Source: an uncultured Lachnospiraceae bacterium (lineage in GTDB: Bacteria; Bacillota; Clostridia; Lachnospirales; Lachnospiraceae). From it: DNA of 64,000 bases. A program made the translations under genes and the position numbers. Shown in pieces: positions 6,700-14,378 of the stretch. The notes beneath the pieces were generated by a model. The model saw only the letters and a list, made by a program, of their open reading frames with translations, made no database searches and was not told the origin of the DNA. Each line of letters begins with the position of its first letter. Positions within the stretch are counted from its first letter, which is position 1. Where the stretch lies: assembly GCA_910577115.1 (NCBI GenBank), contig CAJTMC010000009.1, positions 1-64,000 on the forward strand, given 5' to 3'.

Positions 6700-7539
6700 A
6701 TGAGTTATAAAATAGTAGTGGACAGCTGTTGTGAATTACCGGAGGAATTAAAAAAGGATCCGCGCTTTGAGAGTGTTCCGCTGACACTAATCGTAGGAGA
6801 GCATTACGAAAAACCCGATGATGAAGCCTTTAATCAGAGAGAATTTTTGGACGCGGTATCGGCATGTCCTACATGCCCGAAATCGGCGTGTCCGTCACCG
6901 GAGCGATATATGGAGGCATACAAAACAGAGGCGGGGCACGTCTATGCGGTGACGCTTTCCTCACAGCTAAGCGGCAGCTATAACAGCGCCGAGCTTGGGA
7001 AAAATCTGTATCATGACACATACGGGGAGAAGGATATTTACGTGGTGGACTCGCGTTCCGCATCTTGCGGCGAGACACAGCTTGTTTATAAAATTATGGA
7101 ATATGAGGAAGCAGGGCTTTCTTTTGCTGAAATAACGGAAAAAATTGAGCAGTATGTCAGGGAAATGAATACGTATTTTGTGCTTGAAAATTTGGAAACC
7201 CTGCGCAAAAACGGCAGACTTTCGCGCGTGAAGGCGTTTGTTGCGTCAACGCTCAACATCAAGCCGCTTATGGGCGCCGACAACGGCAGCATTATTCAGT
7301 TAGGACAGGGAATCGGAATGAAAAAAGCGCTCGCAAAGCTTGTTGACGCGGCGGTAAACAATGTAAAAGATGCCGATTCAAGGCGCCTTATGATTACGCA
7401 CTGCAACAATCCCTCCGGCGCGGAGAGCGTGCGCAAAGGTATCGAGGAGCGGATAAAAGTTAAAGAAGTCGTGATAATGGATACCGCCGGCATCAGCAGT
7501 ATGTATGCAAACGACGGCGGCGTGATTGTTACGCTCTGA
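6700..7539 (+). CDS. DegV-family fatty-acid-binding protein
   Basis: 279 residues, normal length. N-terminal YKIVVDSCCELP, mid TLSSQLSGSYNSAELG and VVDSRSASCGE match the DegV fold, in which a fatty acid lies between two domains; the segment LENLETLRKNGRLSRVKAFV and C-terminal IMDTAGISSMYANDGGVIV also fit. DegV proteins (FakB) hand fatty acids to FakA kinase for phospholipid synthesis; no fakA is adjacent, so the role is inferred. GGTGAGG lies 8 nt before the ATG. The 260 bp upstream are AT-rich with no clear promoter. Confidence 0.88.
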   Translation: MSYKIVVDSCCELPEELKKDPRFESVPLTLIVGEHYEKPDDEAFNQREFLDAVSACPTCPKSACPSPERYMEAYKTEAGHVYAVTLSSQLSGSYNSAELGKNLYHDTYGEKDIYVVDSRSASCGETQLVYKIMEYEEAGLSFAEITEKIEQYVREMNTYFVLENLETLRKNGRLSRVKAFVASTLNIKPLMGADNGSIIQLGQGIGMKKALAKLVDAAVNNVKDADSRRLMITHCNNPSGAESVRKGIEERIKVKEVVIMDTAGISSMYANDGGVIVTL

Positions 7540-7554
7540 CAAAAATCAAAGAAA

Positions 7555-8268
7555 TCAGCTGAATTTATCCATATCTTCTTTCAAAAATTTGAATTCACGG
7601 TATCTTAGGGGAGAGATATGGAGCTGAACATAACTCTGCATAATGACACTCAGCGGCATAACGGCAGAAACAAACTTAAAGTTTGCGATGCCGTTTTTAT
7701 TTACGCGTTCAAATTCTTCATACGGTTCAAGAAGCTGTCTTAACGTCGTGATATTCTCATCAATGTCAACGCGGGTATTGTCAAGCAGATGAAGCGATGT
7801 TTTGCCTTTCTCTGCAATTGCATACTCAAGCTCGTCCTTTGGCACATCAATTGGCACGCCATTTTGATGAACCGTCACAGTCGGAACATAACCCCGCACG
7901 TTTTCGTCCCCAAGCTTTAAGAAGCGGGGAAGCGGCTCCGGAATGTAGGGCTTTCTTGCATGTACCACAAAGTCAGGGAGATTTGGTATCTGCGTATAGT
8001 CAATTTGGGAAGAATAGAGGACAAGCGGCGCGCAATATCCGACCGCCACAAGCGCTTCGATAATCGCCTCCACCGTTCCCCGCTCAAGGCACATGTCCAT
8101 AAAAATAAGATTGTATTTCAGGGGATTGATAAGAAAATGCTCCTGATCTCCGTAGGAGTCCACATACAAAACATTTGGCGTGCCTCTGCGCTTGTCCGAT
8201 TCGCGTGATAAAAGACGCTCAAGATGCTTTCTGTCAGCCACATTATCATCACATATTGCAACATGCAT
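7555..8268 (-). CDS. Response regulator with LytTR-like output domain
   Basis: 237 residues. The N-terminal receiver has CDDN (acidic pocket), FMDM with the phospho-acceptor Asp near residue 57, S in LYSS in place of the switch Thr, and the conserved Lys in ARKPY. The linker and C-terminal 100 residues (IAEKGKTSLHLLDNTRVDIDENITTLRQLLEPYEEFERVNKNGIAN in outline) resemble a LytTR DNA-binding domain, though diverged. No histidine kinase is adjacent, so it is an orphan. Ribosome binding site AAGGA six bases before ATG. Convergent with degV. Confidence 0.75.
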   Translation of the reverse strand: MHVAICDDNVADRKHLERLLSRESDKRRGTPNVLYVDSYGDQEHFLINPLKYNLIFMDMCLERGTVEAIIEALVAVGYCAPLVLYSSQIDYTQIPNLPDFVVHARKPYIPEPLPRFLKLGDENVRGYVPTVTVHQNGVPIDVPKDELEYAIAEKGKTSLHLLDNTRVDIDENITTLRQLLEPYEEFERVNKNGIANFKFVSAVMPLSVIMQSYVQLHISPLRYREFKFLKEDMDKFS

Positions 8269-8356
8269 GGTTCCTTACACCTCTTTTATATCCTGTATTA
8301 TCAAAAATTCCAAAGGAATTATCCTTATTTTATCACAATATGAAAAAAATGAACAG

Positions 8357-8405
8357 AAAAAAATCTCCATTACAGTGTTTACATAATGGAAAACTGTAAT
8401 GGAGA
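8357..8405 (-). terminator. Terminator overlapping the 3' end of the DUF1294 gene
   Basis: Perfect 13-bp stem TCTCCATTACAGT (8364-8376) / ACTGTAATGGAGA (8393-8405) with a 16-nt loop; on the minus strand it is followed by seven T (8357-8363). The promoter-proximal arm encodes the last codons of the DUF1294 protein and the stop codon lies in the loop. Confidence 0.85.
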
Positions 8406-8672
8406 ATTCGCGACAAACAAAACCAGCGCGACCTGCAGAACCAAAATTGCCGGTAATCCGTATACAAAATACCAGTGACGTGTCTTGTGGCGGAACACAC
8501 GCATTCCGACAATCGTTCCGATGCTGCCGCCGATCAGGGCAACGACAAAGAAGGTATACTCCGGAATACGCCAAAGCTTTTTAACTGCCTTGTGTTTGTC
8601 GATGCCCATCATGGCAAAGCCGATTAGGTTCATCAATGCAAAATATCCTGCGATAATACCGATTACAACCAT
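8379..8672 (-). CDS. DUF1294 small membrane protein
   Basis: 97 residues with three hydrophobic segments. Contains the family signature FAMMGIDKHKAVKKLWRIPE and LIGGSIGTIVGMRVFRHKT, followed by a membrane segment. Function unknown. It starts six bases after the argG stop on the same strand, so is probably co-transcribed with argG and ends in the terminator that overlaps its last codons. Confidence 0.85.
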   Translation of the reverse strand: MVVIGIIAGYFALMNLIGFAMMGIDKHKAVKKLWRIPEYTFFVVALIGGSIGTIVGMRVFRHKTRHWYFVYGLPAILVLQVALVLFVANSPLQFSIM

Positions 8673-8678
8673 AGCGAC

Positions 8679-9896
8679 TTAAATTTCCTTCTGCTCCTGC
8701 ATTTTCATTGCGCGCACCTTGCAGGAAAGGCCAAAGAGATTGATAAAGCCTTCCGCATCATGGTGGTCATATAAATCACCTGTTTTGAAGGATGCAATGC
8801 TCTCGTTGTAGAGAGAGTAAGGGCTTGTCTCGCCTGCCTTAATAATATTTCCTTTGTAAAGCTTAAATTTGACTTCACCGGTCACATATTCCTGTGTCTT
8901 TTCGATAAACGCCTGAATCGCTTCACGCTTTGGTGTAAACCACTTTCCTTCGTAAACCGTATCGGCAAGCTTGTTGCCCATTTCCTTTTTCAGGGTATAT
9001 GTATCGCGATCAAGAATTAACTCCTCAAGCTGCTGATGCGCTTCCATTAAAATGGTTCCGCCCGGGGTTTCATAAACGCCGCGTGATTTCATTCCGACAA
9101 CACGATTCTCAACAATATCAACAATACCGATGCCATGTTTTCCGCCAAGCGCGTTTAACTCCCGGATAATATCGGAAACTTTCATCGCCCTTCCGTTTAC
9201 TGTCTTGGGAACACCTTTCTCAAACGTCATGGTCACATACTCGCCCTCCTCTGGAGCGTTCTCAGGCGTTGTGCCAAGAACAAGTAGATGCGCAAAATTC
9301 GGCTCATTTGCAGGATCTTCCAACTCAAGCCCTTCATGGCTGATGTGCCAGATATTTCTGTCGCGGCTGTATGACGAATCTGCGGAAAACGGAAGGTGAA
9401 TGCCATGCGCCTTGCAGTATTCGATTTCCGATTCGCGCGAGTCCATTGTCCACTTGTCGTTTCTCCATGCGGCGATAATCTTAATGTCCGGAGCGAGTGC
9501 TTTGATGCCAAGCTCAAAACGGATTTGGTCGTTGCCCTTACCGGTTGCGCCATGACAGATTGCAGTTGCGCCTTCTTTTCTTGCAATCTCAACAAGCTTT
9601 TTCGCAATCAGGGGACGTGCCATAGAAGTACCTAAAAGATACTTGTTCTCATAGACAGCATTTGCCTGTACGCAGGGAACAATGTATTCGTCACAGAATT
9701 CATCGACTACATTTTCAATGTAAAGCTTTTCTGCGCCGCATGATTTTGCGCGCTCCTCAAGTCCGTCAAGCTCCTCCTCCTGTCCGCAGTCAACGCAGAC
9801 GCAAATGACCTCATAATCAAAGTTCTCCTTTAACCAGGGAATAATAGCAGTCGTATCAAGACCGCCGGAATAAGCGAGTACAACCTTTTCTTTCAT
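8679..9896 (-). CDS. argG: Argininosuccinate synthase
   Basis: 405 residues from ATG 9896 (GGAGG nine bases upstream; 16 extra codons upstream are leader). Catalyses ATP-dependent condensation of citrulline and aspartate, the penultimate step of arginine synthesis. Signature residues: the PP-motif AYSGGLDTTA (residues 8-17), CVDCGQEEE, CHGATGKGNDQ and DSSYSRDRNIWHISHEG. argH is not beside it. Divergent from the GNAT-argJBD operon across an intergenic region holding ARG-box-like sites, so joint repression by ArgR is likely. Confidence 0.96.
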   Translation of the reverse strand: MKEKVVLAYSGGLDTTAIIPWLKENFDYEVICVCVDCGQEEELDGLEERAKSCGAEKLYIENVVDEFCDEYIVPCVQANAVYENKYLLGTSMARPLIAKKLVEIARKEGATAICHGATGKGNDQIRFELGIKALAPDIKIIAAWRNDKWTMDSRESEIEYCKAHGIHLPFSADSSYSRDRNIWHISHEGLELEDPANEPNFAHLLVLGTTPENAPEEGEYVTMTFEKGVPKTVNGRAMKVSDIIRELNALGGKHGIGIVDIVENRVVGMKSRGVYETPGGTILMEAHQQLEELILDRDTYTLKKEMGNKLADTVYEGKWFTPKREAIQAFIEKTQEYVTGEVKFKLYKGNIIKAGETSPYSLYNESIASFKTGDLYDHHDAEGFINLFGLSCKVRAMKMQEQKEI

Positions 9897-9923
9897 GTTT
9901 TGAAATCCTCCATTCTTCGTGAA

Positions 9924-9956
9924 AGACAATGTGAAATGTTTCATTTCAAATTGTCT
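9924..9956. promoter_or_regulatory. 15-bp inverted repeat in argG leader
   Basis: AGACAATGTGAAATG (9924-9938), loop TTT, CATTTCAAATTGTCT (9942-9956): 14 of 15 bases pair. It lies 28-60 nt upstream of the argG start codon, so would be in the argG mRNA leader. In the plus direction it is followed by CTTTTTAT, but no plus-strand gene ends here. Either an RNA hairpin or a repressor site. Confidence 0.65.
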
Positions 9957-10048
9957 CTTTTTATAGTATATTTGGGTTTGTTTTTCACATTAAATCTAAT
10001 ATACATCATTACACCAGAGAAATCAAGTGAAAAAATATACATTTTGTC

Positions 10049-10076
10049 TTGACAAAAATAAATAAAAGCGTAAAAT
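10049..10076 (+). promoter_or_regulatory. Promoter 1 toward the arginine operon
   Basis: -35 TTGACA (10049-10054), 16-bp spacer, -10 TAAAAT (10071-10076). Initiation near 10083 would run straight into the ARG-box pair at 10089-10127. Confidence 0.55.
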
Positions 10077-10088
10077 ATAAACAATATT

Positions 10089-10127
10089 AATGCATAATAT
10101 ACATTTATTAATGCATAAAAATACATA
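10089..10127. promoter_or_regulatory. Two ARG-box-like operators
   Basis: Two similar imperfect palindromes, AATGCATAATATACATT (10089-10105) and TAATGCATAAAAATACATA (10109-10127), with centres about 21 bp apart, the spacing typical of paired ArgR boxes. Core TGCATN(4-5)TACA resembles the bacterial ARG box TGAATWWWWATTCA. They lie between argG and argJ-type genes, just downstream of promoter 1. Confidence 0.6.
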
Positions 10128-10159
10128 CCTCAAAAACGTCAGCCATAAAATAAAAAGGG

Positions 10160-10188
10160 TTGTAATTTCACTACGAATAAACTATGAT
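10160..10188 (+). promoter_or_regulatory. Promoter 2 toward the arginine operon
   Basis: -35 TTGTAA (10160-10165), 17-bp spacer, -10 TATGAT (10183-10188). The predicted start, about 10195, coincides with the first base of the repeated leader element. Confidence 0.6.
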
Positions 10189-10194
10189 ATTAAA

Positions 10195-10285
10195 TAGTGT
10201 GAAAAACATGAACAAACACTAAGGTGGCAAATCGAATAAAATTTGATTAGGACGCAGCCTAAGAGTTTCTAAATGTTTGGAAAGA
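10195..10285 (+). promoter_or_regulatory. Leader element shared with iorAB (arg copy)
   Basis: Begins TAGTGTGAAAAACATG and ends in a 29-base block (10255-10283) identical at 28 positions to the minus-strand leader of iorA (35842-35870). The 5' part aligns at about 31 of 38 positions. A 21-nt insert unique to this copy contains CAAAT-cgaataaa-ATTTG. The block ends about 22 nt before the GNAT start codon. The 5' and 3' parts are partly complementary and could form a long but imperfect hairpin. Confidence 0.6.
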
Positions 10286-10305
10286 TGAGAGGACGAGACA
10301 CTTAG

Positions 10306-10749
10306 ATGATAAGAGTAATGACAATAGACGATTATGAACAGGTGCGCAGTTTATGGATGCAGATTAAAGGATTTGCAATCCGAAGCATTGATGACTCGCG
10401 CGAGGGTGTTTGGCGGTTTTTGGAGCGAAATCCAAACACAAGCGTGGTCGCGGTTGAGGACAAAAAGGTGGTAGGTGCAATTTTGTGCGGGCATGACGGA
10501 AGGCGCGGCTGCCTGTATCATGTGTGCGTGGCGCCTGCATACCGAAGATGCGGCATCGGCAAGGCGATGGTGGTGTTCTGCATGGACGCGTTAAAAAAGG
10601 AGCATATCAATAAAGTAAGCCTGATTGCGTTCACAAAGAACGATATCGGAAATGCCTTTTGGCATAATGTCGGCTGGGTGCAGCGCGAAGACTTAAATTA
10701 TTATGATTTCGTTTTAAATAAGGAAAATATAGAGGCGTTTAACCAATAA
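10306..10749 (+). CDS. GNAT N-acetyltransferase, possible N-acetylglutamate synthase
   Basis: 147 residues. The acetyl-CoA loop is seen as VCVAPAYRRCGIGKAMVV (about residues 70-87), with a preceding beta strand (VVGAILCGHDGRRGCLYHV) and C-terminal NAFWHNVGWVQREDLNYYDF typical of GNATs. It is the first gene of the argJ-argB-argD operon, 63 nt before argJ, so it probably acetylates glutamate at the start of the arginine pathway (inference from context). Ribosome binding site AGAGG is rather far (14 nt) from the ATG. Confidence 0.85.
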   Translation: MIRVMTIDDYEQVRSLWMQIKGFAIRSIDDSREGVWRFLERNPNTSVVAVEDKKVVGAILCGHDGRRGCLYHVCVAPAYRRCGIGKAMVVFCMDALKKEHINKVSLIAFTKNDIGNAFWHNVGWVQREDLNYYDFVLNKENIEAFNQ

Positions 10750-10812
10750 AGAAGTGTTATAGGAAAAAGCTATGAAAAGGCTGTAAATTAAGAAGGGAGC
10801 AGTGTTACGAAT

Positions 10813-12036
10813 ATGGAACAGATCAAAGGCGGTGTAACGGCGGCGCTTGGTTTTGAGGCGGCAGGCGTGGAAGCAAATATAAAATATGAGGGAAGAATGG
10901 ATATGGCGCTTGTATACAGCAGTGCGCCATGTAAGGCAGCAGGCACCTTTACCACGAATGTCGTAAAGGCGGCGCCTGTGCTTTGGGATAAAGACATTGT
11001 GGAGAACAGCCCGTATGCACAGGCGGTTATTGTGAATGCGGGAATTGCCAATGCCTGTACCGGAAAGCAGGGTATGGACTACTGTGACGAGGAGGCAAAG
11101 GCGGCAGCGACTCTTTTAAATATACCGAAAAATGCGGTGCTTGTCGGCTCTACGGGTGTTATCGGAAGGCAGCTTCCGATCGAAAAAATCTGTGCCGGAA
11201 TTCAAAAGCTCGTTGCGGCAAAGGACAGCTCTCTTGAGGCGGGAACAACAGCGTCAAAAGCGATTATGACGACCGATACGGTCAACAAAGAGATTGCGGT
11301 AACGTTTGAACTTGACGGCAGGGTTGTGACAGTGGGCGGCATGAGTAAAGGCTCCGGTATGATACATCCGAACATGTGTACGATGCTTGCCTATGTTACG
11401 ACGGACATCGCAATTAGCAAAAAGCTTTTGCAGGAAGCGCTGAGCGCAAGCGTGACAGACACCTTTAACATGATTTCCGTTGACGGCGACACATCGACAA
11501 ATGATACCTGTCTTGTACTTGCGAACGGGCTTGCGGGAAACGAGGAAATTGTTGCAAAGGGTGAGGCGTATGACAAGTTTTTGGAGGCATTAAACTTTGT
11601 AAACACGTATCTTGCGCGGACTATGGCAGGAGACGGCGAAGGCGCAACTGCGCTTTTTGAGACGGTGGTTTACAATGCCGATACCAAGTCAAATGCCCGC
11701 ACACTTGCAAAATCCGTAGTCGGTTCAAGTCTTTGTAAGGCTGCGCTTTATGGACATGATGCGAATTTTGGCAGGTTTTTGTGCGCACTTGGCTATTCGG
11801 GGGTACAGTTTGATCCGGAACGCGTTACACTTTATTTTGAAAGCAAGGCAGGAAAATTAAAAATTTGTGAAAACGGTTTGGACGCAGGATATAGTGAGGA
11901 AGAGGCAACAAGGATTTTGTCGGAGCCGGAGGTAACAGTGCTAGTCGATATGAACATGGGAAGTGAGACCGCAACGGCGTGGGGCTGTGACTTAACCTAT
12001 GATTATGTAAAAATCAATGCGGATTACCGAAGCTAA
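10813..12036 (+). CDS. argJ: Bifunctional ornithine acetyltransferase/N-acetylglutamate synthase
   Basis: 407 residues, normal length. ArgJ moves the acetyl group from N-acetylornithine to glutamate, recycling it in arginine synthesis. The autocleavage region reads KGSGMIHPNMCTMLAYVTTD; the Thr after Cys (usually Ala-Thr) becomes the N-terminal nucleophile of the beta chain. GSTGVIGRQLPI and the C-terminal GHDANFGRFLCALGYSG are also characteristic. RBS AGAAGGGAG sits about 15 nt before the ATG. Followed by argB. Confidence 0.95.
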   Translation: MEQIKGGVTAALGFEAAGVEANIKYEGRMDMALVYSSAPCKAAGTFTTNVVKAAPVLWDKDIVENSPYAQAVIVNAGIANACTGKQGMDYCDEEAKAAATLLNIPKNAVLVGSTGVIGRQLPIEKICAGIQKLVAAKDSSLEAGTTASKAIMTTDTVNKEIAVTFELDGRVVTVGGMSKGSGMIHPNMCTMLAYVTTDIAISKKLLQEALSASVTDTFNMISVDGDTSTNDTCLVLANGLAGNEEIVAKGEAYDKFLEALNFVNTYLARTMAGDGEGATALFETVVYNADTKSNARTLAKSVVGSSLCKAALYGHDANFGRFLCALGYSGVQFDPERVTLYFESKAGKLKICENGLDAGYSEEEATRILSEPEVTVLVDMNMGSETATAWGCDLTYDYVKINADYRS

Positions 12037-12052
12037 AATGAAAAGAAATTCC

Positions 12053-12074
12053 AGGGCAATAAAAAACATTGCCT
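12053..12074 (+). other. Intercistronic hairpin between argJ and argB
   Basis: AGGGCAAT-aaaaaac-ATTGCCT forms a 7-bp stem about 17 nt after the argJ stop. The weak downstream T content (AAGATTTTC) suggests attenuation or mRNA processing rather than full termination. Confidence 0.4.
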
Positions 12075-12152
12075 AAGATTTTCTATGTTTCGTTTAAAAT
12101 GAACACCAAGGGCGTTCTTAAAAAAATAAAGGTTTTGAAAGGAAATTGCAGA

Positions 12153-13058
12153 ATGAAGGAACAGGACATGAGCAAAGTGCTCTCTAAGGCGGAAGTGTTG
12201 ATTGAGGCGCTTCCGTATATACAGAAATTCAACAGAAAGTACATCGTTGTAAAATATGGCGGAAGTGCGATGAGCAATGAGGAACTTCAGAAAAATGTCA
12301 TCAAGGACGTGACGCTTTTGAAGCTTGTCGGATTTAAACCGATTATTGTACATGGCGGCGGCAAGGAAATCAGCCGCTGGGTGGAAAAGACCGGGAAGGA
12401 AGCGAAATTCGTGAACGGCCTGCGCGTGACGGACGCAGAGACAATGGAAATTGCCGAAATGGTTTTAAATAAGGTCAACAAGAGCCTTGTGACAATGGTT
12501 CAGGAGCTTGGCGTCAAGGCGGTCGGCATCAGCGGCAAGGACGGCGGACTGCTAACGGTTGACAGAAAATATCCGGACGGTCAGGACATCGGATTTGTGG
12601 GCGACATTAAGGCAGTCAATCCAAAAGTCCTGTTTGACCTGATTGAAAAGGATTTCCTTCCGATTGTAGCGCCAATCGGATTAGATGATCATTTCCAGAC
12701 GTACAATATCAATGCAGACGACGCAGCCTGTGCCATCGCAAAGGCAGTCGGGGCAGAAAAGCTTGCCTTCCTGACAGACATTGAAGGACTTTATAAGGAC
12801 ATCAACGACAAGGCATCTTTCATTTCAAGAATTACCGCATCACAGGCGGATGCACTGATTGAGGAGGGCTTTATCGGCGGCGGAATGCTGCCCAAGCTTG
12901 GCAACTGCACGAGCGCAATCAAAAACGGGGTAAATCGTGTGCATATCCTTGACGGCAGGATTCCCCACTGCCTGCTTTTGGAAATATTTACAAGAAACGG
13001 TATCGGAACGGCAATTGTGCAGGACGGCGATCTTGAGAAAATGGAGATGGGGGAATAA
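12153..13058 (+). CDS. argB: Acetylglutamate kinase
   Basis: 301 residues from ATG 12153 (GAAAGGA nine bases upstream). Phosphorylates N-acetylglutamate, the usual feedback-controlled step. Amino-acid-kinase motifs: VVKYGGSAM, IIVHGGGKEISRW, the substrate region FVNGLRVTDAETMEIAEMVL, NINADDAACAIAKAVGAEKL and GGGMLPKLGNCTSAIKNGV. The N-terminal helix before the kinase fold (KVLSKAEVLIEALPYIQKF) is the type found in hexameric, arginine-sensitive enzymes, so feedback inhibition is likely (inference). An AT-rich hairpin starts at its stop codon. Confidence 0.95.
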   Translation: MKEQDMSKVLSKAEVLIEALPYIQKFNRKYIVVKYGGSAMSNEELQKNVIKDVTLLKLVGFKPIIVHGGGKEISRWVEKTGKEAKFVNGLRVTDAETMEIAEMVLNKVNKSLVTMVQELGVKAVGISGKDGGLLTVDRKYPDGQDIGFVGDIKAVNPKVLFDLIEKDFLPIVAPIGLDDHFQTYNINADDAACAIAKAVGAEKLAFLTDIEGLYKDINDKASFISRITASQADALIEEGFIGGGMLPKLGNCTSAIKNGVNRVHILDGRIPHCLLLEIFTRNGIGTAIVQDGDLEKMEMGE

Positions 13059-13113
13059 ATCAAAAAATCAGGGATTTTTTGATTGGCAAATTCGTGCAGA
13101 GGCACAAATTCGC
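13058..13113 (+). repeat. Two-hairpin intergenic element, copy 1 (argB-argD)
   Basis: First hairpin AATCAAAAAAT-caggg-ATTTTTTGATT (13058-13084), perfect 11-bp stem. Second hairpin GCAAATTCGTGC-agag-GCACAAATTCGC (13086-13113). The element ends 30 nt before the argD start codon. The second hairpin is nearly identical to that upstream of purE. Confidence 0.8.
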
Positions 13114-13143
13114 AATGATTGGAAAGGGAAAGGATACGAGAAT

Positions 13144-14328
13144 ATGAACATGAAAGAATACATCGACGAGGCAGAGGCGGCGCTTCTTCATACATACAAC
13201 CGTTATCAGATTGTGTGGGACAGGGGCGATGGCATGTACCTCTATGATATCGAAGGAAAAAAATACCTTGATTTCGTGGCAGGAATTGCGGTGTTTGCAC
13301 TCGGATACAATCATAAAGCATATAATGACGCATTAAAGGCACAGATTGACAAGGTGATACACACCTCAAACTATTACTATAATATTCCGGCAATCGAGGC
13401 GGCAAAGAAGTTGAAAAAAATCTCCGGAATGGACAGGGTTTTCTTTACCAACAGCGGCGCGGAAGCAGTTGAGGGCGCGTTGAAGGCGGCAAGAAAGTAT
13501 GCCTTTTTGCGCGACGGACATGCAGACCATGAAATCATTGCAATGAACCATTCTTTTCATGGAAGAACAATGGGCGCATTGTCCGTAACGGGAAATCCAC
13601 ATTACAGGGAGGCGTTTGAGCCGCTTATCGGTAATATTAAGTTTGCGGATTTTAATGATTTTGAGAGCGTAAAGGCACAGGTTACAGACAAGACCTGCGC
13701 GATTATCTTTGAGACGGTTCAGGGCGAGGGCGGCATTTATCCGGCCACAGAGGAGTTCCTAAAGAACATCAGGGCGCTTTGCGATGAGAAGGATATTTTG
13801 TTAATCCTTGACGAGATTCAGTGCGGCATGGGCAGAACGGGCTGCATGTACGCATGGCAGAAGTACGGGATAAAGCCTGACATTATGACAAGTGCAAAGG
13901 CAGTCGGCTGCGGCGTTCCGGTGGGTGCCTTTCTGATGACGGAGGCGGTTGCAAAGCAGTCGCTTACAAGCGGCGATCATGGCACGACATACGGTGGAAA
14001 TCCGCTGGCATGCGCTGCGATTTCGAAAGTCATTGACTTGTTTGAGGAACTGGATTTACTGAAAAATGTAGAGGAGACGGGTGCCTGTTTATATGAAAGG
14101 CTGGAAGTGCTTACCGCAAAGCATGACTGTATCAAGGCGCACAGAGGCGTTGGCCTGATACAGGGTCTGGAATGCGACAGACCTGTCGGTGAAGTGATTA
14201 ACCGCGCAGTCGAGAAGGGCTTGTTATTAATTAATGCGGGAACAAATATTATCCGTTTTATCCCGCCGCTGATTGCCACAAAGCAGGACGTGGACGATAT
14301 GATAGCGATACTGGATACCTGCTTTTAA
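13144..14328 (+). CDS. argD: Acetylornithine aminotransferase
   Basis: 394 residues. Class-III PLP aminotransferase converting N-acetylglutamate semialdehyde to N-acetylornithine. Motifs: VWDRGDGMYLYDIEGKKYLDF, FTNSGAEAVEGALKAARKYA, FHGRTMGALSVTG, ILDEIQCGMGRTG, and the PLP lysine in TSAKAVGCGVPVGAF, then HGTTYGGNPLACAA. Start ATG 13144 or 13150; AAAGGA precedes by about 9 nt. Last arginine gene of this operon; the gap from argB is filled by the two-hairpin element. Confidence 0.95.
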   Translation: MNMKEYIDEAEAALLHTYNRYQIVWDRGDGMYLYDIEGKKYLDFVAGIAVFALGYNHKAYNDALKAQIDKVIHTSNYYYNIPAIEAAKKLKKISGMDRVFFTNSGAEAVEGALKAARKYAFLRDGHADHEIIAMNHSFHGRTMGALSVTGNPHYREAFEPLIGNIKFADFNDFESVKAQVTDKTCAIIFETVQGEGGIYPATEEFLKNIRALCDEKDILLILDEIQCGMGRTGCMYAWQKYGIKPDIMTSAKAVGCGVPVGAFLMTEAVAKQSLTSGDHGTTYGGNPLACAAISKVIDLFEELDLLKNVEETGACLYERLEVLTAKHDCIKAHRGVGLIQGLECDRPVGEVINRAVEKGLLLINAGTNIIRFIPPLIATKQDVDDMIAILDTCF

Positions 14329-14378
14329 GGCAGAGCGGCAACGGGGGACAAAACAGCTACGGAAAATGGAGAAATTGA

